The notes under the pieces are model-generated. The model saw only the letters and a list, made by a program, of their open reading frames with translations, made no database searches and was not told the DNA's origin. From the NCBI GenBank assembly GCA_003024785.1, contig PUQB01000009.1, positions 1,021,001 to 1,085,000 on the forward strand: a DNA stretch of 64,000 nucleotides, in the 5' to 3' direction. The position numbers and the translations under genes are program-made. The stretch is from Selaginella tamariscina (taxonomy: Eukaryota > Streptophyta > Lycopodiopsida > Selaginellales > Selaginellaceae). Shown in pieces: positions 25,577 through 36,829 of the stretch (position 1 is the first letter of the stretch; every line of letters starts with the position of its first letter).

Positions 25577-26790
25577 TTGCTAAAACCCTACAAGATATGG
25601 TCCCAATTTCCGTCGAATTAATTAAACTGGTTCATAAATACATAAAATATAAATGTGTGTGTGTGTGTGTGTGGTATAATTTTTAATTTTTTTAAATTTA
25701 TTTATATATTGCTCTTATACATTAATAATCTATATTATGTATTGTTAAACTTAATTAATATAAAATTAATTTTTATAGAATCTTTTTGAAAATTACATGG
25801 CTCTCTTACGCCCCACGTGGCCACTTTCCATTACCTGGTCCTTTCTTGCGTGTACACTTTTCGTCCTTTTACATGTCACATTTCAAATATGACATGCTAT
25901 TTGACTTGCAGAATTTAAGTTTAAATTAACTAACGTAATTAAATTTAAATTAATAATAATAAATTAAGGATTTAAAACTTAAATCTTGGTTAATTATTGA
26001 TATATAATGCTAAATACCGAAATTCTATTTAAAAATAAATAAGGTTTTTTCTATATTATTCAGTTTCTTAATAACAGCCATTGTGAGATTTAAATACATA
26101 TATTGCATTTGTGTTTGTGCATGTTAACAAAGTTATTAGATATTATTACATTTGTATAATATCATATATTAATTAGAAAATAGAAACTCATAAAATCATC
26201 AATACCCAAGAGTTAAACAGTGGCTAAGTCTGTACAAAACGCAAATCATTAGAGGGGGACTAAATAATCATGCTTAAAGAGATTTGGAGATTAAGCTACA
26301 AGGAAACTTAGAGACCTGACTATCCAAGGCATCCAAGGCCCACAAATAGGCTTAGATCTTTACTTAGATTGGGGTATTCCGCCCTTGGTAGCTGGCCATT
26401 CAGAAGAGAAAAGTATAAGAAGATGATTCATATAGGGGCAAAACTTCATCTCTCCTATAACGCGCACTCTTAAAACTTTGGACCTTCTCATGTCCCTTGA
26501 GACATAAACATGCACGTTGTAACTAAAGGCATGATACGTGAAAATGGGAATATAAAATAAATTACTAATTAATACTTAAGTTTTAATTATTAATTAATCA
26601 TTTAATTAATATGTAATTAAGCCTTAAATATTAATTAATTAATTAATTAATCCTTCAATAACCTTACTTAGTAAGGAATATTCCTAAAATATCTTAGAAT
26701 ATTCATATTATTCTAAAAATAGTTTACAATAATGAAGAAATACTATCAAACATAATTACAAATGAAATCATTTTCTTATCAACATGTTAA
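25577..26790. other. AT-rich intergenic DNA, acyltransferase promoter side
   Basis: No coding sequence is recognised. The first few hundred bases should contain the acyltransferase promoter. 26,560-26,720 is a TTAATTAA-rich segment with gaatattc palindromes, just outside the phosphatase-like gene and possibly near an end of the composite element. Confidence 0.4.
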
Positions 26791-26794
26791 TTTT

Positions 26795-27990
26795 TTATAA
26801 ATACTTTCTTTCTATCATACAAAGAAATCTTTTCATTTTGTCTAAATCATCACTCTCCGGATTAATCAAATCATTTTGGTCAATATCTTGATGTTGTTGC
26901 CACCACTTAACACTCTCACGAATGCAATTGGGAGTTGCCATCCTTGTTAATACATAAGATGTGATAAGAGAAGGTCTGCATAAAGGCTCATCTAAAAACT
27001 GACGTTCCTTAAGAATAATATTATAAAGCGCCCGGTTGCTATCCTTCATTTTATAAAATTCAATATCACGAGAAAGAAAAGCTTCAGGAAATGTATGATA
27101 CGGTGGATACTGCTCACAAAAATTTTCGAGATTCTTCTTTCTGAGGCACGTATCCAAGTAGTTCACTAGCTCATCCATGATATCGGTATCAGAATATGGA
27201 TCGAAAGTGATTGGATGAATACAAGCAATGTTTTGGTTGAGCATAGCCTTCTGAGGAGAGTCTACTACTAAATCTGTGCGTTCTTCATTATCCTTAAGCG
27301 ACTGATCTCCCCATGAGTCCCAATTATTCTTTCATTCTTGAAGAAGTATGGCTTGCTTTCCTTTCTTATATTGTGAAATTCGAGAGGTTTATGACACATT
27401 CGCTGGTCAAAAATCCAATCTTTACGAATCACCTCTTCTGCAACACTACAATGTTTCTTAAGTAAATTCAACAGCGGTGTTAAGTTATGAATCTGCATGC
27501 ATGACCAAATCCCCACAAGCGCACCCATCTCCTTAAGCTTTTGAAAGAGACGATCCAACCCTGGACGAAAAATAATATCATATCGAAATTTACCATGACA
27601 AGGAATGAAATCTCCTTGTTTGATTTCTTTTTTCTATCCTGGGGCCTTTGTCGATGAAGCAGAACACCATTGACATCCAACAACACAATATGGCCATGAG
27701 TAACATGAGATAGCGTTGCCTCTTGAATACTTTGCAAATCACTTGTTTGCTCCCTTTCACATTTATCCGTTGCCACTATCTCGTTGCCTATCCCTTCATC
27801 ATTTAATTGTACATCATCCTTACAAGATTCAGATATTGCATGCGCTGAAGAAATTGATTTCGGAACTGAAGCCAATAAAAATGATGATGAAGTGGCCCCC
27901 ATGGTAACGATGTTTTGAGCTGCATTATTATCCATTTCCTGCATGAACTCTGTCATTCTGACATGTGGCACAAGAAATTGTCGCCAAACC
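26795..27990 (-). pseudogene. FCP1/NIF-like HAD phosphatase gene of the composite element
   Basis: On the minus strand, segments in order encode an N-terminal part with HGHIVLLDVNGVLLHR, then LFQKLKEMGALVGIWSCMQ, KHCSVAEEVIRKDWIFDQ, LVVDSPQKAMLNQN and IACIHPITFDPYSDTDIMDE. The tail ends IERKYL before a stop. The order of a DVNG motif (HAD motif I, DxDx-like), GIWS (motif II), and D-S-P-x-K with N-x-x-x-I-x-P-x-x-F is that of FCP1/NIF-type phosphatases, which act on phosphoserine. That the enzyme is active is unproven; the second aspartate of motif I is Asn. The frame changes at a couple of points, from introns or damage. A decayed copy at 54.93-55.69 kb has the same orientation relative to a DUF7869-like relic. 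Confidence 0.65.
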
Positions 27991-28228
27991 CCTCTCTTAC
28001 CTCATGGCAATGCTGAAAATCCATGTTCTCAATTATTTCATTACATCTGCAAAATGATAATTAGCTGACCTTAAAATTATCAAGGTATATTATTTACCTT
28101 GTTAATGTGTGACCCATGTTTGAACTAAAAGCTTCATTAATCCTTGAGAATTTATTTTCTGTACAAATATAAAAGAAATATACAAAAATGCCTTATGTTA
28201 CACTCATTTACAACTATTCATCACTCTA

Positions 28229-31200
28229 TCAATTCATTATCAATTCTTCTTCGCTATTACCTTCTGAGTGAGGCGAAGAAGGTCTAAGCCGCTTGTGAGA
28301 TGGTTCAAGATCTTCTGCATCTTCTATTGATGTTTCCATGGGTCCTGGAGTGTGCGAATGTTCTGTACTCCTCGAGATAACTTCCGGTCTAATATCTGAT
28401 TGAAGTTCGTTCTCAGACTCCGAGATTGAACCAGATTCACCTTCAGAGCTATCGCACTTATCTGGAGGGAACTTTCTCAAATACGCCTTTATGGATCGTT
28501 GGGGTACTCAGTTGAGACCCAATCTATCCACTTGTTCAGGTCCTCAACCATGGTCTTATCCTTTTCAACGGCAAACACACATGTATGCCGAAGGTAACAC
28601 TCCTTCAAGACGGACCCCCTAGTGCAGTAGTCAAAAACCCACGCATCACTGTGAGGACCCCTGATCAAGTTGACGATGCTCCGTGCCGCTTGACTTGTAA
28701 TGTTTGGATAACGTACATTGCCGAATACGTCACTCATACCTATCGGTGTATCGGATGGAGGTTCAGGGCCGTTGGAGTGCAAACAGATGCCTGGCCAGTC
28801 ATTTGGAAGCTTGAAATTGTTTGGCGCATTCCTAACAACCAAGTGAACAACGTATCAATGCACTTGGGATTAGCATCGTTCATATAAAATCCTGTCCAAC
28901 GATGTCTATTCTTCTTGGCGAAGGCGAAGGCAAAAGTATCGGTGACATGAGCAAGAATCAAGAAATAAATACCTGAAAAAGTAGGTATCAGTGAAGAGCG
29001 CAAGCATGAATTCAATAATAAATACCTTCTATGTATATGCTTGCACGGCTAAGTTTCTCCACCAGATCCTCTAGTGCCCTATCTGTCGAAAGATTTTTTG
29101 ACACCCGCCGATCCATCACGAACAATTGAAACGGTTTCCTACAAGCAGTGATGTTACCCCATAAAGTCTCCGAATCTAACAACAAACATCTGTAGGGCTT
29201 GTCGTGATTCGTAGCATCCTCCTTTATAAGGTTCAATTCGGTTCTCCGCTGCTGAAGGACTGCCATAAGAGAAGGCGTCATCCCAATGTTCTCCTTTTTG
29301 GCGTTGGCGTGCAATAGATTCTTGCCCAGATCTTCCGATTGGTTCACCCATTCGACAAGCATATCATCGTTCGTCACATGCAAATATTTGCTGACCTCTT
29401 CATATGTTGAAGTCGAGGTCCAACCCAGTTTGTGGCAGTGTATTCCCAACCACTCCTTGAAATGCCTGACCGTCTTCAACTCCATTGCCTTGAGATGAAA
29501 AGGAGAGGTTGGGCTGCTGTTATTAATTTGTAGTTTGCCATCGATCACCAAATCAGCCAAGACTTCCATCTCCTCCATCGTTGTTCCATTTAAAGGCTTC
29601 AACCATGTGAGCTTGAAATCGTTGTCTACATCCTTTGTAGATTGAACAGACTTAGCCTTCGGCGTCTTACTGGGTTTCTTTGCAGACTTTTCTGAGGGCT
29701 CCCCTTCACTTGTCTGCTTCTTCTTCAGTGTTCCTTTTGAAAAGGATTCCATAATCCCCAACCATTTGGCAAAGATCCTATCTTCGGGGCAAGAAATCAA
29801 CATCATCAGAAAGGATGTTTCCTTCCCGCCCACCTGGGCAAAATCAACTGCTGCAATTTCTTCAACTCTCTGAGGAAAAAGACAGATTAATATACCGGCG
29901 AGATAAATCCCGCCCAAACAATTTGCTTACCCGGTATTCCGCAGATTGTGTATTCCCTGCGGTAGCTCTTTGTGGTCGCTGAAGAGATTCCCACACGGCT
30001 CGCGTGTGTTTAAACTTCTCCCATATTTTGCTGTTGTAGTGGTTGGTGGGCAGCGTCCCATTCCGCCGATAACTTATGGTACTGCTCGATTGTGAGATTC
30101 GGCTTAGCTAAAAACGCCGATCTTTTTGTCAGCTTCTCACGGGTATGCTCGGAAAGTTTTGTTGCCATCGTTCCTTTGTTGTGTTCTCGAGAAGTCGTTG
30201 GGCTGCCGTTATTGTGTGCTGGCCACTAATGATGTAGTACTTGATAGATTTTTATTCTCCGTCTGAATCTTCATGAGTTGTTCTGGTGTTGTGATCCAGA
30301 CTTTGTCAGCGCCCTTCCTTCTTTCATAGTATGGACACAAAACAGCATTATGTGGAACGGTATAAGAATTGTCGTCCTTCATCTTCTCCATGAGCTCAGC
30401 TACACGTTCCTGGTTGAGTGGCCTGTAATTGAAGTTTGGGTTGACGCTGCAATATTTAACCCTACAAGGATAAATCTTATCATCCAACATCATTTCCTTG
30501 TGACTTATTGACTTGCAGCATGAGATGCCACAGGTGCAGCTGACAAAACGATTGATGATTTTCTTTTGCGATCCGAATCAACATGTGTGATCCCCGACTG
30601 CAGCTGTTCTAGTGTTCTCGGTACACTCTTCCAGCTCCCAAAGCTCCTAAGCAAATTGAACGTGATCTGTAGAGAACCTGAGACCGAGCCACCTTCTCAA
30701 TCTCCCTTATGATGTCGCTGTGTTTCTTCTTCAATGTGAAGAGGGAAGATTGCTCCACTTGCTGATTTTCTGTATTGTGAAGCAATATCTCCTGACAATA
30801 CACCTACTCGATGAGTCTGAAGATTTCGAAGTAGACATCCAGATGGATCCCCTCCATAGATGGCTTTCGTTGAGTTGAAGAAGAACTCCAAGGTTCAACA
30901 TCATTAGTGAACACGTGAACGTCATTATCCACAAGTCGACAAAACCACCCGAAATTAATGTTGTAACTGACGACCTCTGGATCCGAGAACGTGACATTGG
31001 ATGGAACAAGGCATATGTGTCGAGAATCGTCCAATCTGGGTTCGCAGCCTGCTTTCGGGTGCTTGACTAGCGAATCTACTTTCCATTGTTTTGCTTGTCC
31101 ATGAGATGTGACAGAGGTTAATTTGACAGCAGCCATGGTTGCTCCAATGCGCTTCCCATTTATCTTAAAATATGGCCAAGTTGATTCCAGAATCCCCCTG

Positions 31201-31332
31201 CCCATCTCTTCTCCTGCTCTTGTCTTTAATGTCACCTCAATTCCACATCTGAATACAAAAATGATTAGTTCAAGTATCCGAGTATAACAGATTTTATTTT
31301 AATTCTTACCCAGAATTTGACGACGACTCCAT
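28229..31332 (-). pseudogene. ParB-like plus beta-class DNA methyltransferase-like gene of the composite element
   Basis: A spliced minus-strand gene. A 23-nt first exon (31332-31310, MESSSNS) joins in frame to 31248 onwards (IEVTLKTRAGEEMGRG; HICLVPSNVTFSDPEVVSYN), a domain I do not recognise. Next is a ParB-like stretch: FNYRPLNQERVAELMEKMK and, about 60 residues on, KYYIISGQHTITAAQ, the place of the G-x-R/H-R motif in ParB/DGQHR proteins. A long middle part follows. The C-terminal part fits a beta-class N4/N6 methyltransferase: FQLFVMDRRVS stands where DPPY would be, and TSQAARSIVNLIRG leads to AWVFDYCTRGSVLKECYLRH and VFAVEKD, the motif I/FxGxG position. The tail is acidic. Introns at 29930-29872 and near 29,010-28,980 are clear. 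Both MTase motifs are atypical and the frame is interrupted a few times, so the copy is probably inactive. Assignment is by pattern only. Confidence 0.6.
29897..29914. repeat. Isolated copy of the 18-bp palindrome inside an intron
   Basis: ggcgagataaatcccgcc differs from GGCGGGATTAATCCCGCC at two positions. It lies inside a 59-bp intron of the ParB/MTase-like gene. Confidence 0.8.
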
Positions 31333-31675
31333 ACTAATGACTCGATCTCCTTGTTTGATCAAATCGTCCTTCTGCAAAATAATACACTATGAATACAAAT
31401 TATATAAAAACGCACACACACTTGTATAAACCCGAATATACAAAAATAATACACAGAGAGAAGTAGACGTAATTAACTGTCCGAAGCTCACATTTGTGTT
31501 AGTGCAAAAGAAAGATAACATTTCGTTTTAGAACCACCACAAATGTGAGCTCTGGACAGTTTTACATAGATTCCTAGCTTTTACTCGAAATATTATGATA
31601 AGATGATAAAAGTAAATAAAATGAGATATGCAACTTATATATACTAATACACATATATATTCACATGGAAGGTGC

Positions 31676-33151
31676 GGCGGGATTAATCTCGCCACCCCTT
31701 CAATGCCTCCTGAAAGAGTGGGCGGGATTAATCTCGCCACCTTTCTGGAGGCCTTGAACGGGAGTGCGGAATTAATCTTGCCACCCTTCTCGGTTCAGAG
31801 AGAACTGGGCAGGATTTATTTCTCACACCCCTTCAGTGACTCCAGAAAGGGGCGGGATTAATCTCGCCCACCATGTAAGGATGGTTAAATGAATTTCCCC
31901 ACCCTTCCCAATTCTCTCCATTGGTATGTTGAAAACCTTCTACGTCTCAGACAGAAACGTTTGGGATTGGTCCGACTCACCAATGGAGAAAAAAGAAGGG
32001 TGGCGGGATTCATTCCTCCAACAGGCATTGAAGACTCGGCGGGATTAATCCCGCCGCCCAGGGCCTTCACTCGGTCCCTATGCGGCGGGATTAATCCCGC
32101 CGGACGCCAATTCCCTGCGCGGAATCGGGCGGGATTAATCCCGCCGCCTAGGCACTTCAGGCAGGCCAATGGCGGCGGGATAAATCCCGCCCGATTCCGG
32201 CAGGGAATTGGCGTCCGGCGGGATTAATCCCGCCTCCCAGGCCCTTCACTCGGGCCTTAGTCGGCGGGATTAATCCCGCCGAACGCCAATGCCCTGTGCG
32301 AAATCTTGCGGGATTAATCCCGCCGCCTAGGCCCTTCAGGCAGGCCAATGGCGGCGGGATAAATCCCGCCCGATTCCGCGCAGGGCATGCGTACGCGGCG
32401 GGATTAATCCCGCCCACCATGTAAGGGATGGTGAAATTAATCCCACCACCCTTCTCAGTTCCCTCCATTGGTATTTTGTAAACCTTCTCCGTCTCAGACA
32501 GAGTTAGTCGGGATTGATTCAACATACCAATGGAGGAAAAAAGAAGGGTGGCGGGATTAATCCCGCCACCGGGTAATGAAGGTTCGGAGAGACTAATCCC
32601 GCCGCCCTCTCGTAAATCATGCGCTCACACATATATATTGGCTGCGGCATTTTGAACAGGGATGGGTGGGGGCGGGATTAATCCCGCCGCTTATATCCTG
32701 CGGAAGTGCCTGAGCGGCGGGATTAATCCCGCCGCCCTCCGCGAAGGGCATGAGCGTGGGGCCGGATTAATCCCGCCGTTCATGTCCTGCGTGAATTCCC
32801 TGGGCGGCGGGATTAATCCCGCCGCCTTACGCGCAGGACATGTCATGCAGGCTCTTCGGTTAGCCTTCCGTGCAGGATCTTTCATGCAGGCTCTTCGGTT
32901 AGCCTCATGAGCGGCGGGATTAATCCCGCCGCCCATCCCCTGTAAATGCCCTGCGCGGAATCCGGCGGGATTAATCCCGCCCATTAGGGCCTTCACACAG
33001 GCCATTGCCGGCGAGATAAATCCCCGCATTCCGCGCAGGGCATGGGTGAGCGGCGGGATTAATCCCGCCGCCGAGGCCCTCACGCAGGCCATGGGCGGCG
33101 GGATTAATCCCGCCGCCATGGCCAACCTATAGCGGCGGGATTAATCCCGCC
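31676..33151. repeat. Palindrome array 1: about 27 copies of GGCGGGATTAATCCCGCC
   Basis: Exact or one-base-off copies start at 31676, 31721, 31851, 32038, 32084, 32128, 32174, 32217, 32263, 32307, 32353, 32397, 32550, 32671, 32716, 32760, 32806, 32913, 32964, 33052, 33097 and 33134. Weaker ones lie at about 31765, 31807, 32002, 32430, 32586 and 33010. Start-to-start spacing is mostly 42-46 bp, with about 26-28 bp spacers. The spacers are related to one another. The array ends about 340 bp upstream of the ParB/MTase-like start codon. The CpG dinucleotides of the palindrome are preserved in most copies. Confidence 0.97.
31867..32567. repeat. Higher-order repeat within array 1
   Basis: Two tandem units of about 179-180 bp (32,038-32,216 and 32,217-32,396) each contain four palindromes and four distinct spacers in the same order. 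The second and fourth spacers of a unit are reverse complements of each other (ggacgccaattccctgcgc against its mirror). The pair is flanked by a direct repeat of about 150 bp (31,867-32,019 and 32,412-32,567). That repeat itself contains inverted pieces, ccaccctt with ctccattggt and their complements. Confidence 0.9.
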
Positions 33152-33159
33152 GCTCGAGG

Positions 33160-33233
33160 GGCTTAGCGTGTGTGCGAGAGATAAAATTAATAAATAAAAA
33201 AATTATACAGATAAAAACACACACATATATATA

Positions 33234-33288
<55 letters not shown>

Positions 33289-33913
33289 AGGAGTGTACGT
33301 GTGTGTGCAAGAGATAGATAAATAAATAAAATTATACAGTACTGGTACACATAATATATGTGTGTACATAGGTATATATATGTGTGTATATGTATATCGT
33401 GTGTATGCGTGTGAGCGAAACAAATAAAATCATACAGATAAACAAACACACACACACACATATATATACACAGGAGTGTGCGTGTGTGTGCGAAAGATAA
33501 AACTAATAAATAAATAAAATTATACAGATAAACACACACATATATATGTGTGTATATAGATATATAATCCATAGAGAAAGAGAGAGAGTCTGTGAATATA
33601 TAAGCATATATATAAACTAGTGTTGTATGTATGTATATATGTATATAGGTATATATATATGTGTATATGTATATTGTGTGTATGCGTGTGTGAGCGAAAC
33701 AAATAAAATCATACAGATAAACAAACACACACACACACACATATACATACACAGGAGTGTGCGTGTGTGTGCGAGAGATAAAACTAATAAATAAATAAAA
33801 TTATACAGATAAACACACACATATATATATGTGTGTATATAGATATATAACCCATATGAATATATAAGCATATATATAAACTAGTGTTGTATACTATTTG
33901 TTAATATGCATTG

Positions 33914-33962
<49 letters not shown>

Positions 33963-34227
33963 GCAGTGTGCGTGTGTGTGGGAGAGATAGATCAATAAAA
34001 AAAAATTTACAGATACTGGTACACATAATATATGTATGTATATATGTATATAGGTATATATATATGTGTATATGTATATCGTGTGTATGCGTGTGTGAGC
34101 GAAACAAATAAAATCATACAGATAAACAAACACACACCCACACACACATATACATACACAGGAGTGTGCGTGTGTGTGCGAGAGATAAAACTAATAAATA
34201 AATTTATACGCACACTCCTATACATAT

Positions 34228-34260
<33 letters not shown>

Positions 34261-34262
34261 CA
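33160..34262. repeat. Complex tandem repeat rich in TG/TA
   Basis: Repeating blocks centred on gtgtgcgtgtgtgtgcgaga and ataaaatcatacagataaac alternate with ATAT and GTGT runs. Block starts lie near 33162, 33289, 33472, 33752, 33960 and 34160. All long open frames here are low-complexity and not genes. Confidence 0.9.
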
Positions 34263-34269
34263 GATCTCA

Positions 34270-35240
34270 CCTGTGTGCACAGCCGCCGCCGCCGATTTCA
34301 CAGCCGCCGCCTCTTGAAACCCTAAGAATATACCTAAACCCTAAAGGAATTAAATATATATATTAACCCTAATAGAATATTCCTTCTGAGAATATACTTA
34401 AACCCTAAAAAGAATAAAATATAGATTCGCCCTAAACGAATATTCTTTCATTATATTATTAGCGCGTGCGTGTGCGTGGGTGTATCACATACACCCCAAA
34501 AATATAAATCATGCAGGGATTTAACATGTGTGTGTCCATGAGAGTGTTAAAGTTTCATGTGTATCAATACATACATACACATTGCATATATTAATACACA
34601 TAATATATACATACACACGTGTATACACACAGACATACATACATATTACATGGGTTTAGGGTTTAGGGTTTAGGGTTTTGGATTTAGGATGGATCATGCA
34701 TGGTGTGTATGTATGAGAGAAGAGAGAGTGTTGAAAAATTATTTTTGTACACATTGCATATATTAGTACACATATATACTTACACATATTATACACAGAT
34801 ATACATACATAGTATATGAGAGAAGAGAGACAGTACATATTATGGATCATGCATGGTGTGTATTATACACACAGACATACATACATATTAGTACATAATA
34901 TTGAGAGACCGAGTACATATTATAGATCATGCATGGTGTGTATGTTTGAGAGAAGAGAGACAGTACATATTAACATGGATCATGCATGGTGTGTATGTAT
35001 GAGAGAAGACAGAAAGTACACATATATACATACAGAGTACACATATATACATGCACACGTGTATACACACAGACATACATACATATTACATGAGTAAATT
35101 CATTGTGTTACATATTATTAGGGTTTAGGGTTTAGGGTTTAGGATGGATCATGCATGGTGTGAAGAGAGAGTGTTGAAAAATTATTTTTGTACACACATG
35201 TATACACAGGGTTTAGGGTTTAGGGTTTAGGGTTTGCTCC
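34270..35240. repeat. Minisatellite with interstitial telomere-like (TTTAGGG)n blocks
   Basis: A unit around ggatcatgcatggtgtgtat followed by gagagaagagag recurs near 34,690, 34,840, 34,925, 34,975 and 35,145. Short gggtttaggg blocks of 3-4 units occur at 34,652-34,680, 35,120-35,145 and 35,208-35,235. GCC-rich codon-like repeats occur at about 34,280-34,310. No gene is recognised. Confidence 0.85.
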
Positions 35241-35498
35241 CAACAAGCTTAATATAAATATTACACATGTAAATTCAATGTGTTACATACACACAGATTG
35301 AGTACATATATCATACATGCGTTGAACATGATGTTTTCAATAAAGAAGCAACATATTTCTTCAGTTTGGTTTAGGGTTGTGCATGTGTGTGCATATGTGT
35401 TTTTGTAAGTTCTTGTAATGCGTGTGTAAATTTATGATTGTGTTTATATATGTGTGCAAAACAAACATCGAATAATTAAGAAAATAATATTAATAAAC

Positions 35499-35906
35499 AC
35501 ACTATGAACATATTTTAAATTATACATAATAATATATGATTTTATCTAATATATAGCCATATATAGTTTTAATAATATATATTAATTTATTGATAAAAAG
35601 GTTTAACATTGAAATATTCTTGAAATAATAAGAAATTAATTGAGAAAATCCCATTAATATATACAAATGTAAATTAAGTACTCAAATAATTAACTAAATT
35701 AATTATCATAATCATGTTTAATATTGGAATATTCTTGGAATAATAAGAAAATAATAAAGAATATCCCATTAATATAAAGAAGATTAATTACTCAAGTAAT
35801 TAAGGAAATGATATTAATATATATATTATTAAAACTATATATGACTATATATTAGATAAAATGATGTATTATTATGTATAATTTAAAATATGTTCATAGT
35901 GTGTAT
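35499..35906. repeat. AT-rich inverted repeat (about 90-bp arms)
   Basis: acacactatgaacatatttt at about 35,499 and the following 90 bp recur as reverse complement at about 35,812-35,906. The roughly 220-bp centre carries tandem pieces around gaatattcttgaaataata. A third direct copy lies at about 36,165-36,210. Confidence 0.85.
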
Positions 35907-36829
35907 TAATTTAATATTGATAATAAGGTTTAACACATGAATATTCTTGAAATAATAACAAATTAATTGAGAAAATCCCATTAATATATACAAATGTAGA
36001 ATAATTACTGCAATAATTAAGAACAAGACTAATTTAATTATGATAATCAGGTTTAATATTAGAATATTCTTCAAATATTAATAAAATATTAAAGAATATC
36101 CCATTGATACTAGGAAATGAAAACTAAATACTCGAGTAATTAAGAAAATAATAATAATAAACAGACTATGAATATATTTTAAATGATACATAATAATATA
36201 TCAATTTATTTATTGTATAAGTATATATATATATATATATATATATAAATATACTTGAATACTAAGAATGTAGAATATAGTCTAAAATTTCGTAATATTA
36301 AACAGCTTGAATCACTTGAATAACATTAAATGCAATTTTAAAATACTCATTGGAACTGGAGAGTATATATGTCAGAGTGTCGGATATTTGTGTCAACTCA
36401 TCTTAAATTTTATTTTCTGTTCTTTTTTAAAAATTTGAATTTCTGACATATGTATTGTCGGTCTGACATGTAAATTTGAAAATGCATTTAATTTCCCACT
36501 CAAATTCAGATCTGGTTCTTTCTCCGGCAAGGGTTTCTTCATTTCTGTATTTTTCACTCTTTAGATCTTCTTTTTTCTTCATAGTGATCATCTCAGGAGC
36601 GAGATTAAATTGGGTGCTATTCTTTATAGGAAAGCACGGCGCCTTCAGTGCTGTTTACAAGTAAGTATTATAAACAAATTTAAAAATACTTATAAAGATT
36701 CACTCTCTTACATTCTCTCTTAAAATTACAATTTAGGGGTTTAGGAATGCATTAGGATTATAATATATTCGTTAGGGATTTATCCCGTTTAAATATCCTT
36801 TTAACTTAATATTCTAGGTTAACCGGGGC
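35907..36829. other. AT-rich centre of the composite element
   Basis: Continues the gaatattcttgaaata repeats to about 36,130. A moderately GC-richer stretch at 36,476-36,664 is open in one frame and ends near a GTAAGT, so it might be an untranslated or first exon of the rightward gene; this is weak. Confidence 0.35.

Noticed and set aside
31889-33125. Long open frames through the palindrome array, with GGINPA and AGLIPP repeats on both strands
   Set aside because: The palindrome itself has no stop in these frames and the 45-bp pitch is a multiple of three, so frames stay open on both strands by construction; no start context, splice or domain supports a protein.
31676-33151. CRISPR-like appearance of regular repeats and spacers
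   Set aside because: The repeats are perfect palindromes, spacers are related to each other and partly mirrored, no cas genes are present and the context is eukaryotic.
33141-34325. Many overlapping Tyr/His/Ile/Thr-rich open frames
   Set aside because: They are translations of TG/TA microsatellites in several frames and strands, with no family signal.
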